Source of the DNA: Muscardinus avellanarius
Taxonomy: Eukaryota; Chordata; Mammalia; Rodentia; Gliridae
Assembly: GCA_963383645.1 (NCBI GenBank)
Contig: OY726572.1
Coordinates: 69,672,856 to 69,736,855, forward strand
Direction: 5' to 3'
DNA: 64,000 nt
Shown here in pieces: positions 1-9,892 of this stretch (the stretch's first letter is position 1; every line of letters begins with the position of its first letter). Under the pieces are notes generated by a model, which was given only the letters and a program-made list of their open reading frames with translations, was not told the origin of the DNA and did no database searches. A program made the position numbers and the translations under genes.

Positions 1-359
1 CTATGCACTAGAAAGATGAGAAGACCACGTAGACTGGATGTGGAAGAGGAGGTTTTGGTGCTGGAATATGAGAGTGGGCAATAAGCAAAGAGAGAAGGAG
101 CTGTTTGCAGACACGTTACAGACAATTGTTCTGAGTGCATTTTAATGGAATTCTTACTGTGTGTGCCCAGTGAACTAGGTTTCATAAACTTGACTGTGCT
201 TAGATACTGAATCATGCAGATTCAGGCTTTGTAGAGGTTGTGTATATATTGTTAGCAGAGTCAGCTGTTTAAGTTTGGGGCCAACCCTGTGTTGAGGTGA
301 TACCTTTGGTTATACATGGAGAATGTGGGAAGAAAAGGCGGTGTAGTTGCTGTTGGGCC

Positions 360-455
360 TTGTTCATTCATCCATCTAACTGCTGCTGAGGCCCCAATTG
401 GTACCAGGTGCTGAGGATATAGTAATAATCAAAAGGACATAGTCCCTGTCCTTTC
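360..455 (+). repeat. Old interspersed repeat remnant (L2/MIR-class, tentative)
   Basis: The stretch 'ttcattcatccatcta...gtaccaggtgctgaggatatagta' resembles the common mammalian repeat with a TTCATTCA...GTGCCAGGCACTG..GCTGGGGATACA core. It is strongly diverged and the family assignment is uncertain. Confidence 0.4.
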
Positions 456-507
456 TCTCTCTGTGCACCCATCCATTCAGCCACCCATCACCCATCCATC
501 TATCTGT

Positions 508-806
508 ATTAATTTATTTTAAGGAGCTGGCTTACAGGATCGGAAAATCTGAAGTCTTAGGGCAGGTTAAAACTCAGCCAGGAGTGGATGCTGCGGTAGT
601 GAAGCAGAATCCCTTCTTCTCCAGACATCTTAGCTCTTGCTCTTCTGGACTTCAACTCATTGCATAAGATTGCCCGCGTCATGAGGGTAATCTGCTTTAT
701 TTAAAGCACACTCATTGGAAATGTCAGTCTCATCTGTTATTATGAACAATATGACCAGCAATCGACTATTTTAGTCTGGCCGCGTTGGCACAAAATTAAC
801 CATTAT
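508..806 (+). repeat. Ancient LTR-like repeat remnant
   Basis: Similar to an old mammalian repeat that runs 'ggctnacaggat..gaaatctgaagtc...gagggtaatctgcttta...gtcagtctcatct...ggcacaaaattaaccatta'. The 3' end 'ggcacaaaattaaccat' is a familiar consensus-like terminus. Family name not assigned. No coding capacity. Confidence 0.5.
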
Positions 807-929
807 GTGGACTCGGCTTCAACAGAGTGAGCTAAGAAAATCCAGGGTTATGTTCTGGAGACAGTCTCATAACCCTAGCAGAAACAGCAAGAATAATCAC
901 CGCCACTGTGGCCGTGCGATACTAACACT

Positions 930-1060
930 GATGTGGTGCGAGCCCCCTGCCAGGCTCTGCCTTAGCTCTCTTACACACATCGCCGCACCCACTTCTCCCA
1001 ACAACAGCCTTTGTTTTACAGATGATGAGATTCAGGAGCAAAGGTTATGCAGTGCTTTTG
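930..1060 (-). repeat. MIR SINE remnant
   Basis: Contains 'ccaggctctgccttagctctcttacacac' and 'ttttacagatgatgagattcaggagcaaaggtta', which follow the antisense MIR core (conserved 'ttttacagatgaggaaactgaggc'). Confidence 0.6.
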
Positions 1061-1191
1061 TACCATGGCACACAGCACAATTCCAGGGCATGTTCACAGA
1101 GTGTGTTGTGTAAATAGCATCCCCTTTAGCTGTGCAATGCAGTGGGCCCTCACAGAGTCTAAGTGACTAACATAAGAACTCTGTGATAGAC

Positions 1192-1402
1192 GCCGGGCAT
1201 GGTGGCACACACTTGTAATCCCAGTACTTGGGAGGCTGAGACAGGAGGATTGCAGGTTCATGGCCAGCCTCAGCTACTTAGTGAGGCTCTCAGCAACTTA
1301 GTAAGATCCTGTTTCAAAATCAGGCTAAGTAGGGATGTAGCTCAGAGGCAGAATGCCCCAGGTTCAATCCCCAGTACCACAAAGAGGAAAAAAAAAAAAA
1401 AA
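1192..1402 (+). repeat. Squirrel B1-ID fused SINE (MEN-type)
   Basis: Full-length copy: B1-like half (gccgggcatggtggcacac), then an ID/tRNA-like half with A-box-like 'gtagctcagagg' and B-box-like 'ggttcaatccc', then an A-tail. It is flanked by a mutated ~14-bp target duplication, 'aactctgtgataga' before and 'aattctgttataga' after. Confidence 0.92.
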
Positions 1403-1667
1403 TTCTGTTATAGAGATTAGCCTTGCCTAGACTGGGAAGGATTATAAAATTGTAAATTGTACAAGAAAGCATGCCATGTGTATGCTACTCATGTGATTTT
1501 ACTATATATAATATATTTTTATTATACGTGTAATATATGTCATGAATTTAAAGTGATAGCACTATTAAAATTATAATAAGTACAATAATTTGATAAAGGA
1601 TAGGAAAAATATAAACTGTAATATCAAAATCCAAAATGCATGTAGGGGGGATGGAGTCAAAAGTGTA

Positions 1668-2229
1668 GGGGATTAATATCTAGAATACATAAAGAATTTA
1701 ACTCAGTAGCTTAAAAATAATTTAGTTAGAAATGGGCAAAAGACCTGAATAGAAACTTCTCCTAAGATGACCCATGGGCGGCCCACAGGTGTATGAAGGT
1801 GCTCAACATCATAGGGAAATGCAAATCAGAACCACAAGGTAGTATCGCCTCACACTTTTTGACTATTACCCAAAAGACAAAGGGTAGCAAATGTTGGTGA
1901 GGATGAAAATAGGGAACTCTAACCGAATGTTGGTGAGAATGTATGATGGTGCAGTCTTATAGAAGACAGTATGGACGTTTCTGAAGAATTTAAAAGCAGT
2001 TGCCACATGACCCAGCAGTCCCACCTCTGAGTACACGCACAAAAGAAATGCAGTCAGCATAAAGACAGTAGAGACATAGCAGCCAAGATATGGGATCAAC
2101 TCGAGTATCCATCAGTAAATGACTGGATAATGATAATGTGGGACATAGTTATATCTTTATCTATCTACCAACAATGGAATATTATTCAGCCATAAAAAGA
2201 TGAAATATTGCCATTTGTGATAATACACC
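1668..2229 (+). mobile_element. L1 ORF2 3' end/3' region, left part (split by an LTR)
   Basis: Diverged L1 sequence: 'atgggcaaaagacctgaatagaaacttctcc', 'ggtgctcaacatcat', 'tgacccagcagtcccacc' and 'caacaatggaatattattcagcc' are hallmark L1 motifs in this order. The element is interrupted at 2230 and resumes at 2683. Frames are broken throughout, so it is a dead copy. Confidence 0.85.
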
Positions 2230-2682
2230 TGTGATGGGGGTGTGTCCATACAGCGCCTAAGGAGATGCAGCCTTCCTCGGCCTGAGCGGCCTACAGCCTA
2301 AGGCAAAACTTTAAGTAAAGTGATTCAGCAGAAAAGGGGCAAAGATGGCACCTGGAGGAAGCTAGGAAGGCGTGGTTTCCTCATTCATTATGTGTGGGGA
2401 GACTGAGCAGTTTTCCCTTTAAAGGAGCTTTCCGCACACATGAATGGCTCATGTACTGGCCTGGGATTGGCCGTGAACTACGTGCTAGTGATCTTTATCC
2501 CGGATAGGCTAGGCTATTTCTCATGGGAATTCCCTTGTGGCTTGGTGCTATATATATATGATTGCTTGGAGAGAGATAAATGAGATCTTGCTTGACTTGA
2601 CTCCCGGCTCGTGGGTTTGTGTTTGAGTCATCAGTACTCATCATCTCGCCAAGCCCCGCCAGCTGTTGGGCTGGACCCCGAC
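2230..2682 (+). mobile_element. Solo LTR (class I ERV-like) inserted in an L1
   Basis: 453 bp beginning TGTGATGGGGG and ending CCCCGACA, with flanking 4-bp target duplication 'cacc' (2226-2229 and 2683-2686). A TATA-like 'gctatatatatatatg' (about 2549-2564) lies just before a 'gataaatgag' polyadenylation-like site (about 2576). The 4-bp duplication suits a gammaretrovirus-like ERV. No internal viral genes remain. Confidence 0.82.
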
Positions 2683-2785
2683 ACACCTGGAGGAAATTAT
2701 GTTAAATTAAATATGCCAGCTATAGAAAGACAAATATAGCGTGACTGCACTCATATGTGAAATCTAATAGAAGTTGAGAGTAGAG
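2683..2785 (+). mobile_element. L1 3' region, right part
   Basis: 'cacctggaggaaattatgttaaattaaatatgcc' and 'cactcatatgtgaaatctaat' continue the L1 broken at 2229. Removing the LTR restores the usual L1 word order (..gataatacacctggagg..). Confidence 0.82.
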
Positions 2786-2797
2786 TGCTGGTTACTA

Positions 2798-2865
2798 GTG
2801 GTTGGGGGTATAACTCACAGGTCAAAAGCCCCTGGGTTGTATCTCTAATACCAAAAACAAATAAA
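2798..2865 (+). repeat. ID element (3' SINE module alone)
   Basis: 'ggttgggggtataactcacaggt..cccctgggttgtatctctaatacc' followed by an A-rich (aaataaat) tail. It lacks the B1-like half, so it is either an ID SINE or a 5'-truncated fused SINE. Confidence 0.7.
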
Positions 2866-3240
2866 TAAATACACCCCCAAGCAAAAAAAATCCAACCACC
2901 ATCCAATCCAAAAACCAACCAACCAACCAGTTGATCAACCAAACAGCCATTTAAACTGCAAAGCGCCAGGCTGAGCTACGACCACGACTGAGGGAAGCAG
3001 TGCTGCGCCTGCCCAGCATTCGCCAGCTTAGAGCCTTCGCAGTCCTCACCTCTCCACAGAGAAACTTGCCCTGCTTTGGAATGAACTCCAATCCTGTCCT
3101 TTTCCAGGTCCACGCTGTGCTGCTGGGAGCTGCTCTGGACCAGTCTTTGCAATCCCTTTCACTCCTGAACTCCCAGAATATTTACTATTTAGTTTTTGAT
3201 TACTTGATACTGTGTGCAATTCTTTACTTTGTGCATATTA

Positions 3241-3243
<3 letters not shown>

Positions 3244-3286
<43 letters not shown>
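3244..3286. repeat. (TA)n microsatellite
   Basis: About 21 uninterrupted TA units at the tail of the antisense SINE. It probably grew from the SINE's A-rich tail. Confidence 0.95.
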
Positions 3287-3289
<3 letters not shown>

Positions 3290-3455
3290 GGGATTGAACT
3301 CAGGGGCATTTTACCTCTGAGCTACACACCCAGCCTTTTAATTTTTATTTTGAAACAGGGTCTTGCTGAATTGCTGAGGCTGACCTCAAACCCATGGTCC
3401 TCCTGTCTTGGCCTCCCAGCTACTGGGATTACAGGTGTGCACTATCACACCTGGC
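3244..3455 (-). repeat. B1-ID fused SINE with (TA)n tail
   Basis: Antisense full-length copy (ggggattgaactcagggg ... ctgggattacaggtgtgcac). The A-tail side has become a (TA)n microsatellite at 3244-3286. Target duplications 'tttgtgcatattag' and 'tttatgcatgttag' flank the element. Confidence 0.9.
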
Positions 3456-4480
3456 TTTATGCATGTTAGCTTTTTCTTCCAAGTAATCTGTAAGTTCCAT
3501 CAAAGCATAGACCATGAGTTTCTTTACATTCTCTACATTATCAAACACAGATTCACTTTTTCAAAACCTGGCTCTGATCACTGATAGAAATGACCTCCCC
3601 GCTCGGCCTTCCCGATGTCTCCTAAATTAAGCACAACCCTTTAGCATGGCATTTAAAGATCTTTCTAATATAATTTTCTACCTTAATTCTTACCATTTAA
3701 CTAGTGCCCAGATTTATGCTTGGAACAGAGTGACTGCTCAGAGGACGCTCCTGTCTGGCCTTCCTCTCTTGGCCTTCTCTCTGCTTTGCCCACCCCGGGA
3801 GAGAGCAGACTGGGCACGACAATGATAAGGTTACTCATGAACAATTTCAGTGTCGGACAGGGACAAATGCCAGATAGCAGGAACTAGAATACATCATGAA
3901 AAAACCTGCAACGAGTGTAGTGCAGATGTCTGTGCTGAGAAGGACGGGGTTGCAGTGGCAGGCAGGGGTCAGTACAGTCTTGCGGGAACATGGCATGGAT
4001 TCCTGGGTGAAAACCAAGGTGTTAATGACCAATGAGGAAGGGGTTCAGCTAGAGATAGCTCAGGAGGAGGGGGAAGAGGAATGAAGGGCAGAAGGGAAGG
4101 GAGGGAGGAAAGGGTCCAGAGTCTGTCCTGCAGTGAGGTTGATATGAACCATCTGCTAAATGCAGGGGTGCAGGGCGGGAGCGGAAACCAGAGACCAGGC
4201 CCAGGGAGGCAGCTGATGGCATTGGAAGGAGAGCTGCCCAAAGCTTGGCAAGTAGCATGAATGAACACAGCTACAATTTGCATGCTTTCCTGCTTTTTCA
4301 GTGTTCCTTGGAGATCCAGGAATCAGAGGGGAGAAGATATAAAGGAAATATAAGATGGGAAAGTCGAGGTTGGGGACAAGCCATGGGAGGCCCAGGAAGG
4401 CATGGTGAACACATTTGTTTAGCTCGCTTGACTTAGCACCAACTACAGTACAAAGACGTGTATTACCTCTCTACCCTTTT
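3456..4480. other. Unassigned intronic sequence
   Basis: About 1 kb with no recognised repeat, exon or simple repeat. The short overlapping open frames here (3847-4283) run on both strands and show no family resemblance. Confidence 0.6.
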
Positions 4481-4481
4481 T

Positions 4482-4682
4482 GTATTGGGGATTGTACCCT
4501 GGGGCATGCTACCTCTGAGCTACACTCCCAGACTTTCTTTTTTTTAATTTTAATTTTTTTACACAGGGTCACACCAAGTTGCTGTAGGTCCTCTTGAGTT
4601 GCTAAAGCTGGCCTTGAACCCGTGATCCTCCGACCTCAGCCTCCCAGGTACTAGGGTTACAGGTGTGGGACACCACACCCAG
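4482..4682 (-). repeat. B1-ID fused SINE
   Basis: Antisense: 'gtattggggattgtaccctggggcatgc', oligo-T linker, then 'gccttgaacccgtgatcctccgacctcagcctccc' to 'caccacacccag'. Moderately diverged. Confidence 0.9.
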
Positions 4683-4714
4683 TGTGCTATTGTTTTTAAA
4701 GGACCACACCAATT

Positions 4715-4840
4715 CTGTTAAGATGGAGTTTTATCACCTACATTTTGCAACTAAATTTGAGGCTCAAAGAGGTTCTTTGAGTAAGGTCACTGGGACAGCA
4801 TGTGATCTGAGCTGGGATTGGAGTCCGGGTCTTTATTTTC
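4715..4840 (-). repeat. MIR SINE remnant
   Basis: 'cacctacattttgcaactaaatttgaggctcaaagagg...gtaaggtcactgggacagc...gagctgggattggagtc' follows the antisense MIR core. Confidence 0.65.
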
Positions 4841-5202
4841 TTTCCCATTCTATCATTCTTCCTTTCTACCATGCAAATGGTGGTCTAAGAGGTCCCACAG
4901 ATTAAGGGCGTAAGTGAAGCCTAAAGTGTTATGAGACTTTCAGTGCCCTCATTTCTATCATATCCCACACTCTTCCTCTCTGTGGCCACCATTCACTTCC
5001 CATGGTGGTGCCATGTTCTGCTGGATTCCTCTGTGTAAAGCAGAGTCCTGAGGGACCCAGTTTCCATCCAGGGGACCAGTGGGAGATGTATAGACGGTGA
5101 CTCCTTGCTTTGTCCTCTCTCCTGTCTCAGAAAGTCAGAAGTGGCCAGTGGACTAGTGAGGGTCCAACCTCAAGACCCCTCTGCTCTTTCCTGAAGACCC
5201 TT

Positions 5203-5368
5203 GCTATGGTTCATGTTTGCTTCCCCCTAGATTCATATGCAGAATCACAGCCTCAGTGCTGTGGTGTTAGGGGATGGGAGGAGACAGATTAGGAGAGTGT
5301 GTTCTTCCTAAAGCCTTGTTTAAGCTGCGTGGTCGATAGCATCTTGTTACAGAAGCCTCATAGTGGTA
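5203..5368 (+). repeat. MaLR-type LTR remnant (internally deleted)
   Basis: 'gctatggttcatgtttgcttccccctagattcatatg' and 'tcagtgctgtggtgttagg' resemble the start of a MaLR LTR. 'gcatcttgttacagaagcc' resembles its far end, so the middle is missing. Confidence 0.5.
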
Positions 5369-5631
5369 GCAAGCCTGGCGAAGACAACCCCAGTCCATTC
5401 TAGACTCTGTAAGTACAACCCTGTGCAGAAAACCTGCTTTGGTGCTAATTCAACAATGATAACAAGGAGAGTTTTAAAGATGAGCAAGGAGGATCCTTCT
5501 AGGCCTGGAAGGAACATGATTCTCCCACCATCTGCAAAGCTTTATTTTTCTCTTCCATCTTTATGGCAGTTCTTCTCAAAAGGAATATATTTAAAAAAAA
5601 AAAACCTGCAGAGGCTTACTTTTCAACAGCC

Positions 5632-6323
5632 TGTAGGGGTGCTGGAAAGCAGGCTGGAAGAAGCGCTTTCCCCCCAGTATAAGAGGTTAACTAGAGAAGT
5701 CTTCTTCCATATTAGGATTAGAAATAAGGTATTAAAATATAGAGTTAAGATATAGAAGTAAGATAGGATTGGAAATAGAATGAAGATCCATAAGCCCAGC
5801 TGCCCAGGTTGCAGGATTCAAGGACGAGGGCAGGGGACCCATAAGGTCAAAGCCTCTAATCTCCAGCTTGCCGGCCAAGGTCTTTGTAAATGGGACCCCA
5901 TCCCCATATCTCTGAGCTAGATCAGCAAACAAGGCCAGGATAATCTGCTCTCCAGGCAGATTATTCAGTGCAGAGATAAGCCTGGCCCAGCCAAGGTGGG
6001 TGGGAAAGGCAGAGCATGTTTTAAAATTATTGGTTGTACTTGTTTGTCCTTGTATCCGATTGGTTGTATTCTAAGGTTGGCGGGCTCGAACTTTTGGCGG
6101 GCTCTGACATGTGTGTAACCACTCCCTCGTGTGTAACCACTCCCTCCTAGGGTTATAAAATTCAGAGCGTGGAGTGGGGAGGGGTCGAACCTCGGCCATA
6201 GTGTCTTGGTCTCGACCCCTGGCTAGCCGGGACAGAGCTGCAGCACAATAAACCTCGTGTGCATTTTACATCTCTTGTGAGTCCTTCGATATTTGGGTTG
6301 GTGGGCGATTCTCAGACCCTTCA
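5632..6323 (+). mobile_element. Solo LTR, ~692 bp, with perfect 5-bp target duplication
   Basis: Starts TGTAGGGG and ends ACCCTTCA, near-perfect inverted termini. It is flanked by 'cagcc' at 5627-5631 and 6324-6328. A promoter-like region (CCAAT-type 'gattggttgtattc', then 'ggttataaaattcag' near 6152) precedes 'caataaacctcg' (polyadenylation signal near 6247), and a U5-like tail follows. Two direct copies of 'gtgtgtaaccactccctc' (about 6111 and 6130) form a short duplication upstream of the TATA-like box. No internal region remains, so this is the product of LTR-LTR recombination. Confidence 0.88.
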
Positions 6324-6379
6324 CAGCCGTCTTTGGGTCTTGTCCCATTCTGAGGTAGGGCCTGGGAACATGAATTTTT

Positions 6380-6586
6380 TGTTGTGGTGGTGCTGGGGAT
6401 GGAACCCAGGGGCATTCTACATCTGAGCTACACCCCTAGCCTGGTTTTTTATTCTTTATTTTGAAACAGGGTCTCACTAAATTGCAGAAGGCCTCACTAC
6501 ATAGCCGAGGCTGGCTGCAAACCCAGATCCTCCTGTCTCAGCCTCCCAATTACTGGGATTACAAGCATGCGCCACCAGTCCAGCTT
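6380..6586 (-). repeat. B1-ID fused SINE
   Basis: Antisense full-length copy, 56 bp downstream of the solo LTR's 3' duplication. Target duplication 'gggaacatgaatttt' (from 6364) and 'gggaacttgaatttt' (from 6588). Confidence 0.92.
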
Positions 6587-6700
6587 TGGGAACTTGAATT
6601 TTCACAAGTGCCCCAGTCATCCTGAGGCAGGCAGCTCTTACCCCCATATAAAGAAAACATAGTTAAACAAGAGACACTTTTAAGCAGTTTAAGTCCTGAT

Positions 6701-6902
6701 GGCTTGGCATGATGGTACACACCTGCCATCCCAGTACTTGGGAGGCTCAGACAGGAGGATTGCAGATTGGAGGACAGCTTCTGCAATATACTGAGACTCG
6801 GCAACCTAGTTAAATTCTGTTTTAAAACAAAATGAAAAAAATGAAAAAAAGAGCTAGGTGTATAGCGTGGAGTTAGAATGTCCCTGGGTTCAGTCCCAGT
6901 AT

Positions 6903-6953
<51 letters not shown>
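6701..6953 (+). repeat. B1-ID fused SINE with (CA)n tail
   Basis: 'ggcttggcatgatggtacacacc' to 'tgggttcagtcccagtat', then a (CA)n tail at 6905-6953. Target duplication 'agtttaagtcctgat' before and 'aatttaagtcctaat' after. Confidence 0.92.
6905..6953. repeat. (CA)n microsatellite
   Basis: About 24 CA units replacing the SINE's A-tail. Antisense reading gives a meaningless poly-Cys/Val frame. Confidence 0.95.
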
Positions 6954-6956
<3 letters not shown>

Positions 6957-6969
6957 TTAAGTCCTAATA

Positions 6970-8115
6970 GCATCTGGTTTAGGGCAGCCATCCAAATTCT
7001 GCCTTAGAGATGCAGTCATGGGGGATCTCTGTCACAGTTTGAAAGAAAGCAGGTGTCTGTGGCACTCAAAGGCACCTCTAGGGATGGCCGGCTGGGTGGC
7101 TGCCAGATCTCCCCAAAGGCCATTTACCTTGAAAGGTTCTCTCCGGCCGAGGGGCTGGTACCCGTGTCTGATTCCAGAAACCTCATTTGTCATTATGCAT
7201 AGTGTCTAGGGCGTGGGCCCCTTGTCCATGCTCCCAAGAATCTGATTTGTAAGCCACTTAAAGGGAGAGATATGACTGTTAAGTGAACAGGTCATTGGTG
7301 CCGGCCAGATTAACCCTGAGCAGATCACACAGTCAGATTCAGGACCAGGAGGGTGTTTGGCTGACCCAGGCGTCCTGGTATTAGACTCTGAAAGCTGCAA
7401 GTGTACCCCATCCCATAGGGAGGTCTCTGTTCTAGGGACACAGAGCCCTTGAACAGTGCCTAGCATACAGCTGGGGTCCTGGGGAAGGCTTAGCCAGTGA
7501 GGAAAGGACAACTTCAGGATGTTATGGGCCCAGATCCTCAAGATCTATGATTCCCAGACTACTCCAGTTTATGAAAATTTTCTTAACATTTCAGGACGGA
7601 TGTAGCTTATTTTTTCTTTTTTCAGTCTCCTATTCTGCCAACCAAGGATATTAAAAAAAACAAACTAAGCTAAACTAAACTAAATTAAACTAAACAACCG
7701 ACTATTGCCATCACCGGGAGCCTAACAGAGGTGTCCAGGAACAGTTCCCCAAACCATAACAGTTCAAAACCATAACAACCACTACATTCAATAAAGAATA
7801 TTTTAACACAAGAAAAGGAATAGGGTAGAACTGCAGCAGATAAAGGGCAGAATTCAAAATGAAAGGAAAAATCCTCCCATTACATTAAAAGAGAGAAATG
7901 TCACTTTTCATAGGTGTTTGGAAGTCCCTGAGAATCTGTAGCCACCTTCTCCACAAGCCAGCATGACGATCCCATCTACTCCTGTCATTGCCCGGCCCCA
8001 CCTCCCGGGATGCCCGACTGCGCTTTGGGTGTGGCCAACTCTGCATTCACACTTTTGAATTCTCTTGCATCTGACCTGCCTCCAGGGGATCACCCGCCAT
8101 GTTGACACTGGCGGC
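6970..8115. other. Unassigned intronic sequence with a short (CTAAA)n-like run
   Basis: No recognised repeat apart from an imperfect pentanucleotide run ('ctaaactaaactaaattaaac') near 7669-7696. Open frames here do not resemble any protein I know. Confidence 0.6.
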
Positions 8116-8117
8116 TG

Positions 8118-8385
8118 CGGTGGTTAATCTTGGTTGTCAATGTGGCTGGTTTGAGAGATGCCTAGGAAAAGGACTTCTGGGTGTGTCCATGAGCGGGTTT
8201 CCAGGGACATTTGACACCTGGGTCGGTACAATGAGCTGGACAAGCCGCCCTGAATGTGGGAGTCTGTGTCCAATAGGCTGAACGCCCAGATAGAACAAAA
8301 AGTGAGAGAAGGGGGAGTGTGTGTGTGTGCACACAAGCTCGTTCTTCTTGACAGGGTGTCTTTATTGTTAAAGACAATGGAACCT
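8118..8385 (+). repeat. Old LTR-like interspersed repeat, 5' part
   Basis: 'ggttaatcttggttgtcaatgtggctgg...gatgcctagg...ctgggtgtgtcc' and 'gccctgaatgtggg...ccaataggctgaacgcccagatagaac' match a common old mammalian repeat whose 3' end is seen at 8445-8953. Exact family not named. Confidence 0.65.
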
Positions 8386-8445
8386 GTGAACCTGTGATCT
8401 GATTCTCTTGTCTCAGCCTCCTAAGTACTGGGATTACTGGGGGTG
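8386..8445 (-). repeat. B1-like SINE fragment
   Basis: 'gtgaacctgtgatctgattctcttgtctcagcctcctaagtactgggatta' is an antisense partial B1-like half. Confidence 0.6.
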
Positions 8446-8953
8446 CTCAGACTCCAGATTCTTCAGCCTTTGAAAGAGACTTGTAACCTAACTGAGGGGG
8501 ATGGTAGGAAGGAAGAAGGAAATTCCCTAATGTGCATGATATACATTAATAAACATATCACTAAGCCAAATAATCACTCAGTCACACATGAGAAGGAGGG
8601 AGGGGGAAGAAATGGGGCAGGAATTGGGTAAGGGCTAATTGGGTGATGTGTACATGTGTGCCTATACCATCTTGTACTCCACTAAGATACATGACTACAA
8701 TGCATATATATTTGAAAGAGACTTGCATCCCAACTCTCCAGGGGGCTTCAGGCCTGCGGTCTGGACAGGAGCTGCATCATTGTTCCTTCTCACTCTGAGG
8801 CTCCAGCTTCTTGGTGTGGGCAGCCACTGATTTCCCAGCTCTCCAGCATGTAGACAGCCATTGTGGGACTATCCAGGCTCTATCATGAAAGCCCATCTAG
8901 TAAATCCCCTTTTAGAATTACATATGCGTTCTGTTGGTTGTACCTCTGATGGT
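8446..8953 (+). repeat. Old LTR-like repeat, 3' part (split by L1 3' end)
   Basis: 'gactccagattcttcagcctttg' and, after an insertion, 'catcccaactctccagggggcttcaggcctg...agctctccagcatgtagacagccattgtgggacta...tctgttggtt' complete the repeat that starts at 8118. The insertion is at 8484-8710. Confidence 0.65.
8484..8710 (+). mobile_element. Squirrel L1 3' end, 5'-truncated insertion
   Basis: A 227-bp polypurine-containing 3'-UTR type sequence ('gagaaggagggagggggaagaaatgg ... gactacaatgcatatata') flanked by a perfect 15-bp target duplication, tttgaaagagacttg, at 8469-8483 and 8711-8725. Similar ends occur at 33680-33860 and 53485-53612, and antisense at 29029 and 44090. Confidence 0.8.
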
Positions 8954-9348
8954 ACAGCGAGGCAGCTGTGGCCCTGGGTTCTGTCATTGAGTGAGGGTGT
9001 ACACAGGGCTTTCCCCACCTTTCAGCTCGCACCCACTGAGGCCGGTCCAGGGAAAAGGAGCTAACGACCTGGGCGAGGGTGGTACTAATAGGAGCACTGT
9101 GTGTCTGCAGACCAGCCACACAGAAGAAACCCTCCTGCCATTTGTGGGACACCCTTGCCCACACAATAGAGCCCTGGGCAGATTCCTTTACCACAGCTGT
9201 GCATAGAAATGGCCATTTCTCACCAAGGGACACACGGCCAAATAGAACACAGCTCCCCAAATACACCCTAAGGTCAGGGTGAGACATTGTTGTGCTCTAC
9301 ATTTTTAATTAAATATTTAGGTTTTGGTTTGAATTAATAATATAGATG

Positions 9349-9892
9349 TGTTGTGGTGTTTTGAATTAATACGGTATGATTAATAACTTAGAGTGTTTTT
9401 AGCGAATGTGCTTTAATAGAGTTTTAACCCAGCCCTGAATAATACTGACTCCATTTTAGAGCCTGTCTCCATCTTAAATAAAGTTCTAAAAAGTCAGGCA
9501 CAGGGTGGGAATCGTTTGCAAGAAGGTTCCCAAGATAGAAAGGGAGCGGCAGCTGGCAACCCAGCTCCACCCCTGTATCCGGGCAAACATACCTTAGATA
9601 AGAGACCCTCTCTCATGTGCCCCTGCTTTCTTCGGGAACATCTGTGTGCTTTGTGTAGCTGCTTTAGTGTATAGAAATTGTAAATGTTAAGAATGTCAAG
9701 GCTGATGTAATAAGAATGACTTGCAAAATAGTGTAAAACAGTATATAAGGCACCCTTTTGCTGGACTCAGGGCCCTTGCCGGCTCTGCTGAGATAGACGC
9801 GCTTGGGTCCAGGTTCGAGCCTGTAATAAAGTGTGACCATTCCGAACTTAATTGGCGTTGGTCGAATTGTCTCGTGTGGGTACACCGCAACA
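9349..9892 (+). mobile_element. Solo LTR, ~544 bp
   Basis: Starts TGTTGTGGTGT and ends ACACCGCAACA: inverted termini of 11 bp with one mismatch. A TATA-like 'acagtatataaggc' lies near 9735 and 'gtaataaagtgtgac' (polyadenylation signal) near 9822, about 85 bp later, a normal R-region spacing. No target duplication is visible, so the edges may be rearranged. No viral genes remain. Confidence 0.8.
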
